A stretch of DNA of 64,000 nt. It comes from Entomohabitans teleogrylli. Lineage in GTDB: Bacteria > Pseudomonadota > Gammaproteobacteria > Enterobacterales > Enterobacteriaceae. The position numbers were made by a program, and so were the translations under genes. Below, one piece after another: positions 1-9,143 of the stretch (positions within the stretch are counted from its first letter, which is position 1; each line of letters begins with the position of its first letter). The notes under the pieces are model-generated. The model was not told the origin of the DNA. It worked only from the letters and a program-made list of their open reading frames with translations, and ran no database searches. The stretch covers positions 62,001-126,000 of the forward strand of contig NZ_KQ947379.1 in the NCBI RefSeq assembly GCF_001484765.1, read 5' to 3'.

Positions 1-2529
1 CTTGCCGCCGATTTCCGCCAGCAATTCCTGGCCCAGTTCCGTCTCGGTAATTTTCCCGGTCAGATAGCTGGTGATTTCTTCGGCATCCGTCGATGCCTGC
101 CCGATTACTGCGTTGCAGTAATCGGAGCGGTTGCCGGACTTATCGCTGAATACGGCCCGGAACCAACGACGAACGCCAGCCGCCAGACCGGTGATGGCAT
201 AGCTGTTCTGGGGATAGGGTACATCCGCCAGCAGGGTTTCATCCGCCAGATCGGCGCTGCCCGAAACATAGAGCGAGGTTTTCAGACCATCGGCAGTACC
301 CTGACCAAATCCCCAGTTCAGATTGATACCGAAGACAATATCAGCGCTGGCCGTCAAACCGGCAATCGCCGCGGGCTTGCCGACTTTGCCGGCCAGCGTG
401 GTTTCCTGTGAATAGGCCCAGCCGCTGGAAATCTCCGCGGCGTTAATGGCGCGCACCCGCACCAGATAACGCCCGGCATAAACGCCGCTGACCTCAAAAG
501 AGGTGGTGGAACCGCGCGGAACATTAACCCAGTTGCCGTTATCACGCCGCCACTGGGCCTCATAGGCGACGGCATTCGCCGCCGGCGACCAGTTAACCCG
601 CATATGATCGACATGGATGCCCTGGTTCACCACCGAGAAAGTCTCAATCACTATCTCCTGCGGCGCCGCCTGATTACCCGGCGGAATCACGCTTACCGGG
701 CGCTGGTCGATAACCACGCCGGTGTCGATGCGGGCATACTTGTCCGGATCGTGGCTGGCGGCGCTGATGGTAAAGGTTCCGTCATTATTATCCGCGACGC
801 TGACCACCCGATACTGCTGGGCATACAGCGTGCCGGACTCGACGACCCAAACCCCCTCCGGCTCGGGAGACTCGCTGTAGCCGGCGGTTACCGTGATGGT
901 GCTGTCGTCAATCGCCGCGATACTGCGGCTCTGGGATACCCCGGATGGCAGGTTGACGATCAGCCGATCGCCGACGCTGGCATCCGGTATCCGATCCAGG
1001 GTGATCACCCGACCTTCAACGGCGCGAATACGTCCGCCGTTCACCTTGCCGGACAGCAGTTCATCTGCCACGGTGATAATATACCCGGGCTGCGGGATAT
1101 TGCCGTCCAGCCCCACCGAGAAGGTCACCACCCGGTCTTTATTGTTGGTCAGAATCGCCCAGCGCCCCTTACGGTTGGCCTCCGACTGGCGGGTACAGCC
1201 AATGGCGGTGACTTCCAGTTGGTTAAATCCGTAGCGGGCAACCAGATCTTTTTCAAACACCGGTTCCATGGCGTCAGAATAAGCGTTATCCGGATCGGAC
1301 CACGACACCAGCGCGCTGGTATAGCGTGATTTAGAGGTACTGCTGGAGTAGACAAACTTGCCGTCAAGCACATTGGCGCGGGTATAGTTAAAGTCGATAT
1401 CGCGCGGCATATCCGCCATACAGACAATCTGATCGCCGCCGCTATAGGTCATGCCGCGGAAGATAGCCGCGATATCCCGTAACACCGTATAGGCTTCGTT
1501 GCGATCCTGAATATAGATATTACAGACGTAGCGCGGCTCAGTCCCGTCGCCGCCTTTGCCATCCGGCACCGGCTGATCGCAGTACTGCGCCACCTGGTAA
1601 AGCATCCATTTATCGATATTCGCCGTCGACAGGCGATGCCCGAGGCCAAAACGATCGTTAACCACCAGGTCATAAAACACCCACGCCGGGTTATCGCTCC
1701 ACGCCCACTTAAACGTCCCGCTCCAGATACCGCTATAGCTGCGGGTTTCCGGGTCGTAGTTGTCCGGTACGCGGATCACCCGGCCGCGCGGCTCACAGGC
1801 GATTTGCGGAATGCTGCTACCGAACTGGCTGGAGTCAAATTCAATGTACAACAGCGCGGTATTGGGATAGCTGAGCTTGGCGTCAATCACCTCGGTATAG
1901 CTTTCCAGCGACATTTTATCGCCGATTTTCGCGCTGTTAGCATCGACGCTTATTTTACGCAGGCGCAGCGTCCAGCTGGTTTGCGCCGCCGGCAGATCGA
2001 TACGGTGGCAGCGCTCATAGCCGGAGGTGGTTTTACCGGTCACCGCGCTATCCACTACGCTCTGCCAAGTCCCGCCGTCAGTCTGCAGTTCAATCAGGTA
2101 TTTCACCGAATTCCCAAGCAGATCGCCATTATCTTCCTGCTTAAACAGGGATGGCCATTTCAGGCGCAGACGAATAGCGGAAAGCTGAGTGTTGGTAAAA
2201 GTATGGGTCCAGGCCTGAGTACTGGAAATTTCAATGCCGGCGTTGATCTCATTTTCCGATCCCGGCATCCCCTGGATATAGCTCTGCGACTGGCTCCCGG
2301 GGCGGAACTCCCAGCTAACGCCGCTAAAGTTTTTGGTACCATCGGCGTTCTCCAGCGGCGTACCGTCGAGGAAAATGGTCTGCGCATTCAGTTCCCCGGC
2401 AAACTCTCCTTCCCCCAGCGCCAGCAACAATTTCGCTCTGGCGACTGACTGTAAATCATCCGGCTGTTCTACGGGCGTGCGCGATTGCGAGCTGCCGCCT
2501 TTACGCCCTTTAATCAATTTATTTTCCAT
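1..2529 (-). CDS. Tail tip / host specificity protein J homologue (3' end beyond window)
   Basis: Reading from an ATG at 2529, the frame stays open for 843 codons to the window edge, so the C-terminus is missing. The start reads MENKLIKGRKGGSSQSRTPV and is followed by the lambda-J pattern: an insertion-prone N-terminal half, a stretch containing RYVCNIYIQDRNEAYTVLRD, then fibronectin-III-like segments (about residues 660-800, e.g. NWSPAANAVAYEAQW). In lambda, J forms the tail tip that touches the receptor, so here it should set target range. It is the last visible gene of the tail operon, 55 bases after the tail gene I homologue. Tail fibre or fibre assembly genes may follow outside the window. 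The family is clear; whether it serves a phage or a tailocin is not. Confidence 0.9.
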   Translation of the reverse strand, partial: MENKLIKGRKGGSSQSRTPVEQPDDLQSVARAKLLLALGEGEFAGELNAQTIFLDGTPLENADGTKNFSGVSWEFRPGSQSQSYIQGMPGSENEINAGIEISSTQAWTHTFTNTQLSAIRLRLKWPSLFKQEDNGDLLGNSVKYLIELQTDGGTWQSVVDSAVTGKTTSGYERCHRIDLPAAQTSWTLRLRKISVDANSAKIGDKMSLESYTEVIDAKLSYPNTALLYIEFDSSQFGSSIPQIACEPRGRVIRVPDNYDPETRSYSGIWSGTFKWAWSDNPAWVFYDLVVNDRFGLGHRLSTANIDKWMLYQVAQYCDQPVPDGKGGDGTEPRYVCNIYIQDRNEAYTVLRDIAAIFRGMTYSGGDQIVCMADMPRDIDFNYTRANVLDGKFVYSSSTSKSRYTSALVSWSDPDNAYSDAMEPVFEKDLVARYGFNQLEVTAIGCTRQSEANRKGRWAILTNNKDRVVTFSVGLDGNIPQPGYIITVADELLSGKVNGGRIRAVEGRVITLDRIPDASVGDRLIVNLPSGVSQSRSIAAIDDSTITVTAGYSESPEPEGVWVVESGTLYAQQYRVVSVADNNDGTFTISAASHDPDKYARIDTGVVIDQRPVSVIPPGNQAAPQEIVIETFSVVNQGIHVDHMRVNWSPAANAVAYEAQWRRDNGNWVNVPRGSTTSFEVSGVYAGRYLVRVRAINAAEISSGWAYSQETTLAGKVGKPAAIAGLTASADIVFGINLNWGFGQGTADGLKTSLYVSGSADLADETLLADVPYPQNSYAITGLAAGVRRWFRAVFSDKSGNRSDYCNAVIGQASTDAEEITSYLTGKITETELGQELLAEIGGK

Positions 2530-2584
2530 ATTACACCCATAAAAAAAGCCGCCCGTGGCGACCTGACTGGAATTCTGTGTCGTA

Positions 2585-3196
2585 TTACTGCTTTTCTTCT
2601 ACGTAAATACCGGCGGAAATAATCGCCCCGCCGATGCGTCGTTTACCGTACAGCAGCGGCACCGGATAGCCCTGGGCGGTGGTATTGGTTACGCCGCCGA
2701 ACGCGTAGGACGCCTTATTATCGGCGCCGGGGCTCATCGCCAGCCCGGTGGGCTGCGGGAACAGGAGCTGAACAACGCCGCCCAGCATCATTGAAGCGCC
2801 GAGCATGGCCGTCGAACCCCATGCGCCGGCGGCGGCAAGCCCCCCCGAAGCGATAACACCGCCGGGAACAAACAGCGATACGGCGACCAGTACGGCGCCC
2901 AGGATAGTCTGTAGCCCACCCGCACGTTTACTGCCGATAATCACCGGGACAATACGGATGGTTTCACCCGCCGCCGGGAAGGGCATCTCTTCAAGGTTAA
3001 TATTCTTTCCCCCGGAGAATACTGCATAGGTCAGCCCCTGCTGTTTACTGCGATTAAGAAATTGCTCAAATCCGTCCAGGGTACAGCACAGCGCCCGTAC
3101 GGCTTCATTGCGGGTCCTGACAACCCGCTGATGTACTTTTCCGAAGCGTTTACCCAGCGCGCCGCCGAGTTCGATTCGCGTCATTGTTTCTTGCAT
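2585..3196 (-). CDS. Tail assembly protein I homologue
   Basis: The 203-residue protein starts METs-rich (M1 and M5 are both possible starts) and has an N-terminal alpha/beta part, then a very glycine- and alanine-rich hydrophobic middle (residues about 95-150, AVLVAVSLFVPGGVIASGGL) and a short C-terminal part ending GGAIISAGIYVEEKQ. This layout is that of lambda gpI (TauD-type tail assembly protein), which is needed to build the tail tip with J, L and K. It lies between the lipoprotein gene and J in lambda order. Confidence 0.85.
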   Translation of the reverse strand: MQETMTRIELGGALGKRFGKVHQRVVRTRNEAVRALCCTLDGFEQFLNRSKQQGLTYAVFSGGKNINLEEMPFPAAGETIRIVPVIIGSKRAGGLQTILGAVLVAVSLFVPGGVIASGGLAAAGAWGSTAMLGASMMLGGVVQLLFPQPTGLAMSPGADNKASYAFGGVTNTTAQGYPVPLLYGKRRIGGAIISAGIYVEEKQ

Positions 3197-3395
3197 TTTA
3201 TCCTCCGCACAGCACCAGCCCGCCCGGTGGCAGGACCCAATGCTGAACGATTAACGGGAGGCCAGTGGCCGGGAGAAATAGCGTGCCAGCCCGGGAATTC
3301 TGAGGTTTATATTGAGCCCGGACGGCGCCAGAGTATGTGAAGTTTTGCGATGAGAACGAAAGTGTCAAAACCGCCCGGCGGCGGGTAGATAGCGG

Positions 3396-3719
3396 CTACA
3401 GACAGGACACTGCGGTTTCCGCCCAGTCGCGGTTCATCCCTTTACTCAGGGCATATACCGCAACGTCAGTGCCGCCGTTTTCCCGGGGCCTGACCAGCGC
3501 CAGAGCAACCGTCCCCACGAGTGCCCTTGTCGCCGCGATCCGGTAACCGGAATCGGTGCGGCTGCTGGCGATGTCCACGGCAATGTGCTGCCATTGCGCC
3601 ACCAGACAGCGATTCACCCCGGCGGGCATTTTTGTTGAATGGCCGTTGAGAACCGGCTTTTGCTGTTCGGGACCGAAAGCACAGCCGCTAATAGCGATAA
3701 TGGCGCTAAGCAGGGCCAT
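3396..3719 (-). CDS. Small predicted phage lipoprotein
   Basis: The 107-residue protein starts MALLSAIIAISGC, a short hydrophobic signal ending in a lipobox (ISGC, Cys13), so the mature form would be lipid-anchored. The N-terminus lacks the usual lysines. An AAGG ribosome site lies about 7 bases before the ATG. An upstream ATG at 3727 is in another frame and does not extend it. The mature part has two more cysteines (Cys38, Cys106) and no domain I recognise. It sits between tail genes K and I. Phage lipoproteins in such places sometimes block superinfection, but nothing in the sequence proves that here. Confidence 0.6.
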   Translation of the reverse strand: MALLSAIIAISGCAFGPEQQKPVLNGHSTKMPAGVNRCLVAQWQHIAVDIASSRTDSGYRIAATRALVGTVALALVRPRENGGTDVAVYALSKGMNRDWAETAVSCL

Positions 3720-3847
3720 TTTTTCATCCTTTACTCCTTAGAGCCTGTCCCGGCAGGCGCATACTGACGCCGTCAGCCTGATAAGATAAGCTCTTAACCC
3801 CATCCATAACTGACATCTATAGTGTAACGGTTGAAATAAGGAAAAAA

Positions 3848-4555
3848 CTAACCCAAATCTTTGTAGCGCAGAGTTTTCACCGTGCGTTCCCGCCAGTACC
3901 CGCCATAAGGGATCCGCTGGCTGAGACGCCCGTACAGATGGTGCAACAGCATATTGCCTTCCAGCAGTACCCCCGCATGGTTCGCCACCGGCGCCGACAC
4001 TTGCATGATAGCGACATCCCCGGGCTGTGGCGGCCCGCTGAATTCGCGAAAACCGCATTCAAACCAGTTATCCAGATAGCGATTATCTGCGCCGGACTCC
4101 CACCACGGGTAATCGACGCGGTAGTCGGGCAGTTCAATTGCATGGATTTGCCGGAAATAGCTCATCACCAGCCCCCAGCAGTCGGTATGCCCGAGCACGA
4201 ACGGACGCCCGATAAGCGGCAATTCACCGCGCGGCTGCAGCGTACACAGATCGCCCTCCGGCCAACTGAGGATATGCCAGGGCAGGCCGGTGGCATCGCA
4301 CTGGGCCTTGTCCAGCTCGCTCGGCTGGCTGGTGGCGTCCGGGTGACTGTGAACAACCCCGATGACGGTCCCCCACGCTTCCGCGGCGGCATAATCTTCC
4401 GGGGCCATCTGAAACTGCCCGGTGGGATCGCTGTCCTGGTTGCGGCAGGGAAAATAGCGCGTCTCGCGCCGCCGTTGAACCACCAGTCCGCAACATTCGC
4501 GCGGATATTCGCTGGCGGCATGCTGGCGAATGGCATCGATAAGTCGCTGGTCCAT
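3848..4555 (-). CDS. Tail assembly protein K homologue (JAMM protease + NlpC/P60 domains)
   Basis: The 235-residue protein has two peptidase-type domains. Residues 1-110 carry a JAMM/MPN metal site: Glu20, then His69-Ser-His71-Pro, Ser79 and Asp82. Residues 115-235 match NlpC/P60, with Cys126 in DCWGL and His193 in NHAGVL. Lambda gpK has the same two-domain build; it acts in tail tip assembly and probably opens peptidoglycan. All key residues are present, so both activities look intact. The gene starts 2 bases after the L homologue ends, which implies translational coupling. Confidence 0.9.
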   Translation of the reverse strand: MDQRLIDAIRQHAASEYPRECCGLVVQRRRETRYFPCRNQDSDPTGQFQMAPEDYAAAEAWGTVIGVVHSHPDATSQPSELDKAQCDATGLPWHILSWPEGDLCTLQPRGELPLIGRPFVLGHTDCWGLVMSYFRQIHAIELPDYRVDYPWWESGADNRYLDNWFECGFREFSGPPQPGDVAIMQVSAPVANHAGVLLEGNMLLHHLYGRLSQRIPYGGYWRERTVKTLRYKDLG

Positions 4556-4557
4556 CG

Positions 4558-5313
4558 CTAGCTCCTGATCAGAGACGTCCCCGGAAATCCGCCGAACGGC
4601 AACTCGTCATGTTCGCCAAAACGCAACTTACAGGCCGACAGGGTGCCATTGCACTCATCCCGCGCCGGGTCATCCACCGGGTTATTGTGTTTATCGAAGT
4701 AGCGGGAGCCGGCATAGTGGCAACCGTCTCCGGAACGATATTTATTGCGGATGCACCAGGTACACAGCGCGTGCAACTGGCGGGACGGTAATAACATGCC
4801 CTGCAAATCCAGCGGACTGGAGAGAGTGAACTCCACTACTTCGTTGTTCTCCGCCGATTTACTGTCGATATAGAAAACCCGCAGTTTTTCCTGCTGCGGA
4901 TCGGCGTTCGGGTTACCTTCCGGGAAGTTGCGGGCGTCGAGATACTGCGCCAGGGTATCGTGAATGGTGACTTTGGCCTGCAGCAGATCGTCGTAATGCA
5001 GGCACAGGGCGGTGATCGAACTGTCCAGATTTGCCACCGACAGTTTCGGCTGGGCGCTGGCGCCCTCAGTCGAAGTTTCAATGCCTTCGATATGGCACGG
5101 CCAGGCGCGATACTCATTACCCTGCCACCACAGTGATTTGGCGGCCAGCCGGGTTTCATCGCCGCCGGCAGCATCAATTTCTTGCGGAGTATGGGGAATG
5201 TTGCAGGCGTGGAAACGCAGTACCTCGCTGATACCAAAGGCACTGCCGTCCACATCAAAAAGCCGGACAGTATTGCCCGGCTCAAGTTTCTGATAATCGC
5301 GATGTAAGCTCAT
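4558..5313 (-). CDS. Minor tail protein L homologue, Fe-S type
   Basis: The 251-residue protein has an N-terminal domain and a cysteine-rich C-terminal part with Cys184, Cys187, Cys198, Cys221 and Cys228. Lambda gpL binds a 4Fe-4S cluster through conserved C-terminal cysteines, so this copy probably does too. It forms part of the tail tip complex that caps the tail tube. Its start overlaps the stop of the M homologue by 4 bases. Confidence 0.88.
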   Translation of the reverse strand: MSLHRDYQKLEPGNTVRLFDVDGSAFGISEVLRFHACNIPHTPQEIDAAGGDETRLAAKSLWWQGNEYRAWPCHIEGIETSTEGASAQPKLSVANLDSSITALCLHYDDLLQAKVTIHDTLAQYLDARNFPEGNPNADPQQEKLRVFYIDSKSAENNEVVEFTLSSPLDLQGMLLPSRQLHALCTWCIRNKYRSGDGCHYAGSRYFDKHNNPVDDPARDECNGTLSACKLRFGEHDELPFGGFPGTSLIRS

Positions 5314-5654
5314 GGTTTAAAGGCCTGTTCAAAGGTTGCGCTGACGGTGATGACATTTTTACTGTTAATAACCTTTTGCAGACTGTCTGCACCGACGCGC
5401 CAGAGCGCTTTTTCTCCGTACGGCGGAGTGAAGATAAAAGCGCGGGTTTTATGGCGGCGCAGGAAATCATAAATTTCCAGTCCGGTGTCCGGTTTGCCGG
5501 TAAAGGAGTAGCTGTAAGAGAGCGTTTCATCGTTCAGGCCGTTATAGCTCACCTGGGCATAGCCATCGCCAAACTGCGCCTTGCGAATCGAGTCTTTACA
5601 GGTCGTCGTCGGCTGGCTGGCGGACTGAATACGCCAGCTAAATTCTTCAATCAT
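5310..5654 (-). CDS. Minor tail protein M homologue
   Basis: The 114-residue protein (start MIEEFSWRIQSASQPTT) has the length and the FGDGYAQVSYNG signature of the lambda gpM family, a tail tip component needed to start tube growth. It lies 6 bases after the tape measure gene and overlaps L, as in lambda. Confidence 0.88.
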   Translation of the reverse strand: MIEEFSWRIQSASQPTTTCKDSIRKAQFGDGYAQVSYNGLNDETLSYSYSFTGKPDTGLEIYDFLRRHKTRAFIFTPPYGEKALWRVGADSLQKVINSKNVITVSATFEQAFKP

Positions 5655-5660
5655 GGTTGA

Positions 5661-7748
5661 TTACCTTTTATGCTGAGTATTCCAGATAAGCCCGCCCGGG
5701 CGAATGGCTTTGGCGATACCTTCATTGATGCTTCTGTCGATCACCTGTTGATAGACTTTACCCAGTTGATCCATGCCCTGAGGATTACTGTCGGTGCCCG
5801 GTCCAGTACTTTGCACGGTCACCGGGGCATAGACCGAAACGCCGGAAAGCGCCGGCAATGCCGCTGTACTCTCGCCTACATAGCCGCCGCTGGCGTAGCC
5901 GCGCATCAGACGATACAGGTTGCTGACCCCAATCCGGCTGGTGGCCTCTTTGGTAAAGACGAATTCACCACGGTGTACCACGCCGGCAGGCTCATATTTA
6001 GCGCCCGGGCCGGTATAGCCGCCCAAAGCGTGTCCCGGACTACCGGGGATCATATAATTTATCAGCCCTGCCATTGCCTGTTTCATTAATAGCTGACTTA
6101 ACATAGATAAAGTAGAACGGGTAAATTCGGCCCAGTTGGCTTTACCGGTAGTCAGCATACTAAGCATATTGTCGCCAATGGCATTAAAGGTTTTTCCGGC
6201 AAATTTCTCAACATCGGCAAGCGTTACTTTTAAAGATTTTCCATATTTACTTAATCCTTGTTTTGCCGCCTCCAGCCAATTGATTCCCCCTTCAACCTGC
6301 GATTTATGTTCTCCTGTAGAGTCAGAGATTTCTTTTAAGGATGTGTTCTTTACCGCAGGTGAACCCGGCAACCGAATCTGTTTACCAAACTCATTTCCTT
6401 CATCTGACGTGTCCGTCATTTTTAGAAGCAGTACATCCAGTTTAATAATGAGTTCATTACAAACCTTCTCGAATGAGTTACAAACACCAGAGAATGAAGA
6501 AGTTATACTATTTGATGATACCTTCCCTAAAGCTTCTGAAGCTGGTTCATTTCTCCTGCTAACGTCCTGAGAAAGATTATTAGATGCATGGCTATTAGTA
6601 GCATTAGAAAATATCTCATTAATTGCCTTATTATTTTCCTCTCTTATGGTTTGAACTACAACTTTAAGAGACTCTTCAGAGATAATGAGCTGCTTTAAGC
6701 TATTTATATCTTTTTTTAGCACTTCAATTTCACGAAGCTGGTTATTTCTTTGCCGATCATAATCTATATTTATTAAATTATTTTCATATTGATAACCAAA
6801 TCCAGTACGCTCACGCTCTGGTTTTAATCCCCTCTCAAATTCAGCTAATCTTACTTCTTTTTCAGTGAGTTGCTCTCTATATGGCTTAATATTTTTATTT
6901 CTTCCACTCTCGCGCAGTCCATCCGATATTTTCTCATAAATATCATTTGCCTGAAGAATCAACTTTTCTCCAAAGCCAAGGCCAGCCAAATGGTTGTTAC
7001 TCAGGCGTGTTATCATTGAGCTATATAAATCAGCGGCAGTCTCCCCTGCCGTCCCAACACCCTCCAACTGTTCCTGAAGTGCAACCTTTTCAAAGTCTTG
7101 TTTAGACAGATACTGGAACTGACTATTTAACTGATAAGAAGCTAATGTCGGCTGGCTGAATATTTTCTTAAAATGACTTATCGTTTCATCTGCTGATTGC
7201 AGCTTAGCTCGATCAGCAATAAGCGCAGTTTGAGCAATTTGCTCCATTTGCTCATATTTGAACTGCCCCGTACTCACAATTTTAGCAAGCACATTAGCTG
7301 CCTGCCCAACAGAAATCCCTGCGCCAGCAAGTTGTTGGGATAGCCATTCAAGTTGTTTACTCGTCACATCAAACTGCGCGCCGGTAACTGCAATTTGTTT
7401 ATTAAACTCAGTAGATTCACTGGCGCCTTCCAGATAAGAGCTCCTCAACGCCTCCCCGGTCCGTAATAAAAGATCTATCGATCCAGAAGCAGAACGTGCC
7501 TTTTTAATGAAAGGCATCATATCCAGGGCATTACTCACGTTGCCTGATGTCTTAGCTGCTACCGGAACTTTATCTCTGGCATCGTTCGATGTATTTAGCT
7601 GCTGACCAGACATCTTTTTCATGTTCTGAACATAGCATTCTGAAACATCTGCCAACTTATCCAGCTGATTATTCGCCCTTGCCAGCGCCTCATTAAATTC
7701 GGTGACGTTAAGTTGATTAACGCCCCGCCCGCCCGTTGACTGGGTCAT
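5661..7748 (-). CDS. Tail tape measure protein (lambda H type)
   Basis: The 695-residue protein sits between GT and M and overlaps the T frame by 32 bases, as in lambda. The N-terminal 200 residues resemble the prophage tail length domain; residues about 280-390 are charged and likely coiled coil; residues about 480-640 match the conserved lambda tape measure C-terminus (KANWAEFTRSTLSMLSQLL, then a glycine-rich HALGGYTGPG region). It sets tail length and likely enters the target envelope. At roughly 0.15 nm per residue (general rule for tape measures) the tail would be about 100 nm. The stretch 6300-7660 is much more AT-rich than both ends of the gene, which suggests a mosaic origin. Confidence 0.9.
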   Translation of the reverse strand: MTQSTGGRGVNQLNVTEFNEALARANNQLDKLADVSECYVQNMKKMSGQQLNTSNDARDKVPVAAKTSGNVSNALDMMPFIKKARSASGSIDLLLRTGEALRSSYLEGASESTEFNKQIAVTGAQFDVTSKQLEWLSQQLAGAGISVGQAANVLAKIVSTGQFKYEQMEQIAQTALIADRAKLQSADETISHFKKIFSQPTLASYQLNSQFQYLSKQDFEKVALQEQLEGVGTAGETAADLYSSMITRLSNNHLAGLGFGEKLILQANDIYEKISDGLRESGRNKNIKPYREQLTEKEVRLAEFERGLKPERERTGFGYQYENNLINIDYDRQRNNQLREIEVLKKDINSLKQLIISEESLKVVVQTIREENNKAINEIFSNATNSHASNNLSQDVSRRNEPASEALGKVSSNSITSSFSGVCNSFEKVCNELIIKLDVLLLKMTDTSDEGNEFGKQIRLPGSPAVKNTSLKEISDSTGEHKSQVEGGINWLEAAKQGLSKYGKSLKVTLADVEKFAGKTFNAIGDNMLSMLTTGKANWAEFTRSTLSMLSQLLMKQAMAGLINYMIPGSPGHALGGYTGPGAKYEPAGVVHRGEFVFTKEATSRIGVSNLYRLMRGYASGGYVGESTAALPALSGVSVYAPVTVQSTGPGTDSNPQGMDQLGKVYQQVIDRSINEGIAKAIRPGGLIWNTQHKR

Positions 7749-8486
7749 AGCGTATACCTCCTGAAATACCTTCTGCTTTTGCCATCAGCATGTCGTCATC
7801 GGGGTCTTCCTGTTCGGTTACCGTTTCCGTGGGGTTAAAAAGGCTGAACGTCCCCGGACTCAGTTGCGAATCGCGGGAGAAAAGCGCAAAAACGGCATAT
7901 GTCAGACCGGAAAAATGAGCGTCTAACTGGGCATCGTGAAAATAGTGTTGTTGATAGAACACGGCCCAATCGCCAAGTTCTGTGGATGACATACCGGCGA
8001 GCATGGCGCGCCAGTCCGGGCGCCCGAACTCCCTCGCCAGTTTCATAACGAAACGTCGCTCGCCGGTCAGTACTTTTCCGCACTGACGGGTTCCCCGGTC
8101 TCGCTTACCTCTCCGGGCGCCATTTCGACGATCGTCTCGCTGGTTTCAACAGGTGCTATCATGCCGGACAGCGTCTTCACCCGTAAATCCGCCTCGGCAA
8201 TAGCCGTCAGCGGCCAGTGATTCATCACTTCTTCCTGAAGGGAAGTCACCTGCGCTTGTACTTCACTGAGGCACTGGGCTTTATTCTCCAGACCGTGCCA
8301 CAAAGACATGGCCACCAGCAGCGCGCTGGCGCGAATTGTCGCGCCAATCGTCGCCGACATATCGTCTGAGTCAATACGTTCCAGTTCAGCAAGATATTCC
8401 AGATGTTCGATACGCTGCAGCGCGGAGAGTTCGTAGAGAGTGACTTCACTGTCGTTATGGCTGAACAATTCTGATTTCAAAAACAT
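7717..8486 (-). CDS. Tail assembly chaperone GT fusion made by -1 frameshift
   Basis: Ribosomes that slip back one base near 8073-8079 (GGAAAAG) leave the G frame before its stop at 8067 and enter the T frame, which is open with no stop between (junction reads SAEK then VLTGERRFVMKLAREFG). The T part (to 7717) matches the family of lambda T. In lambda, G and GT hold the tape measure in a fixed ratio while the tube polymerises. The separate ATG at 8046 has no visible ribosome site, which also points to frameshift expression. The slip heptamer differs from lambda GGGAAAG, so the rate is unknown. Confidence 0.75.
8067..8486 (-). CDS. Tail assembly chaperone G homologue
   Basis: From the ATG at 8486 (MFLKSELFSHNDSEV) the product is 139 residues, close to lambda gpG (140). 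An AGGGA ribosome site precedes it; the frame is open further upstream, but that extension runs through hairpin-rich non-coding DNA and is not favoured. It binds the tape measure during tail assembly. The last codons carry the slip site that yields GT. A hairpin ending in TCTTTT lies just upstream, so expression may be lower than that of the tube protein V. Confidence 0.85.
   Translation of the reverse strand: MFLKSELFSHNDSEVTLYELSALQRIEHLEYLAELERIDSDDMSATIGATIRASALLVAMSLWHGLENKAQCLSEVQAQVTSLQEEVMNHWPLTAIAEADLRVKTLSGMIAPVETSETIVEMAPGEVSETGEPVSAEKY
8073..8079 (-). other. Programmed -1 frameshift site (GGAAAAG)
   Basis: On the minus strand the zero-frame codons are GCG GAA AAG TAC TGA. The tRNA on AAG can re-pair with AAA after a -1 slip; the tRNA on GAA would meet GGA, a poorer match. 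After the slip the T frame continues without a stop. Position relative to the G stop and to the T domain matches lambda and its relatives. Confidence 0.65.
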
Positions 8487-8511
8487 GGTGATCCCTTTGC
8501 AATATAAAAGA

Positions 8512-8535
8512 AATAACGGCAGTAACGCCGTTATT
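8512..8535 (-). terminator. Terminator-like hairpin between tail genes V and G
   Basis: Read on the minus strand, AATAACGGC and GCCGTTATT form a perfect 9-bp stem with a 6-base loop, followed by TCTTTT. It lies 25 bases before the G start codon. Three more hairpins follow at 8563-8585, 8593-8606 and 8608-8622. It probably lowers read-through from the tube gene into G, or protects the V transcript. Confidence 0.55.
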
Positions 8536-8644
8536 ATTATGTGGCGTCCACAGCAATGCACCGCAGAGGCGACTATGGCCTCTGCATTGCAGGACAATAC
8601 ATTGTCACCGGCATCATGCCGGCATTAATCTGGCGAATGACCGG

Positions 8645-9136
8645 TTAGACGTTGCCGGAATCCTGGGAAGCGGCAATCACATTTTCCGCCAGCGACGGGC
8701 GGCCGTTGTTGGTAATTTTCACGGTGCGGGTAATCATCTCTTTTGCCGGAACCGCCTTACCCAGGCTACTGACCCAGCCTTTAAAGATGTCCACCGCGCC
8801 ATTCGGATAGCACATACGGTATGCGCGTTCGCTGCCGTCTTCAAACCAGGCAACCAGAGACTGCTGGCCGGTTTCACCAGGTTTCCACGCCAGAGTAAAG
8901 CTGGATTCACCCGCGGACTTTTCCCCCTGAGAGGTGCGCTTCCAGTCACCTTCATCATCATCCAGGTAGGTATCATCGAAAGATTCCGCGGTCAGTTCAC
9001 CCGGCGTTAGATCTTTGACTTTCGCCAGTCGCACCCAGCCGGTATCCAGTTGCGGATTAGCGAACGGATCGCCGGAACCGTTGTAAATCCACAGAGAAGT
9101 GCCATTGCCTTTAACTGATTCATTAGTAGTAATCAT
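8645..9136 (-). CDS. Major tail tube protein (lambda V type)
   Basis: The protein is 163 residues from the second of two adjacent ATGs (9136), which sits at a better distance from the GAGGA ribosome site than the first (9139). It matches the lambda V N-terminal tube domain ([17 protein letters not shown], then [12 protein letters not shown]) but lacks the extra C-terminal Ig-like domain of lambda gpV (246 residues). It stacks as hexameric rings to build the tail tube and should be the most abundant product of the operon. Confidence 0.85.
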   Translation of the reverse strand: MITTNESVKGNGTSLWIYNGSGDPFANPQLDTGWVRLAKVKDLTPGELTAESFDDTYLDDDEGDWKRTSQGEKSAGESSFTLAWKPGETGQQSLVAWFEDGSERAYRMCYPNGAVDIFKGWVSSLGKAVPAKEMITRTVKITNNGRPSLAENVIAASQDSGNV

Positions 9137-9143
9137 CATATCC

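Noticed and set aside
604-1329. A 241-codon plus-strand frame
   Set aside because: It is antisense to the J homologue and encodes no known family.
3719-3727. A longer start (ATGAAAAAA at 3727) for the phage lipoprotein
   Set aside because: That ATG is in a different frame and would not yield the lipobox protein; a frameshift error is possible but not shown.
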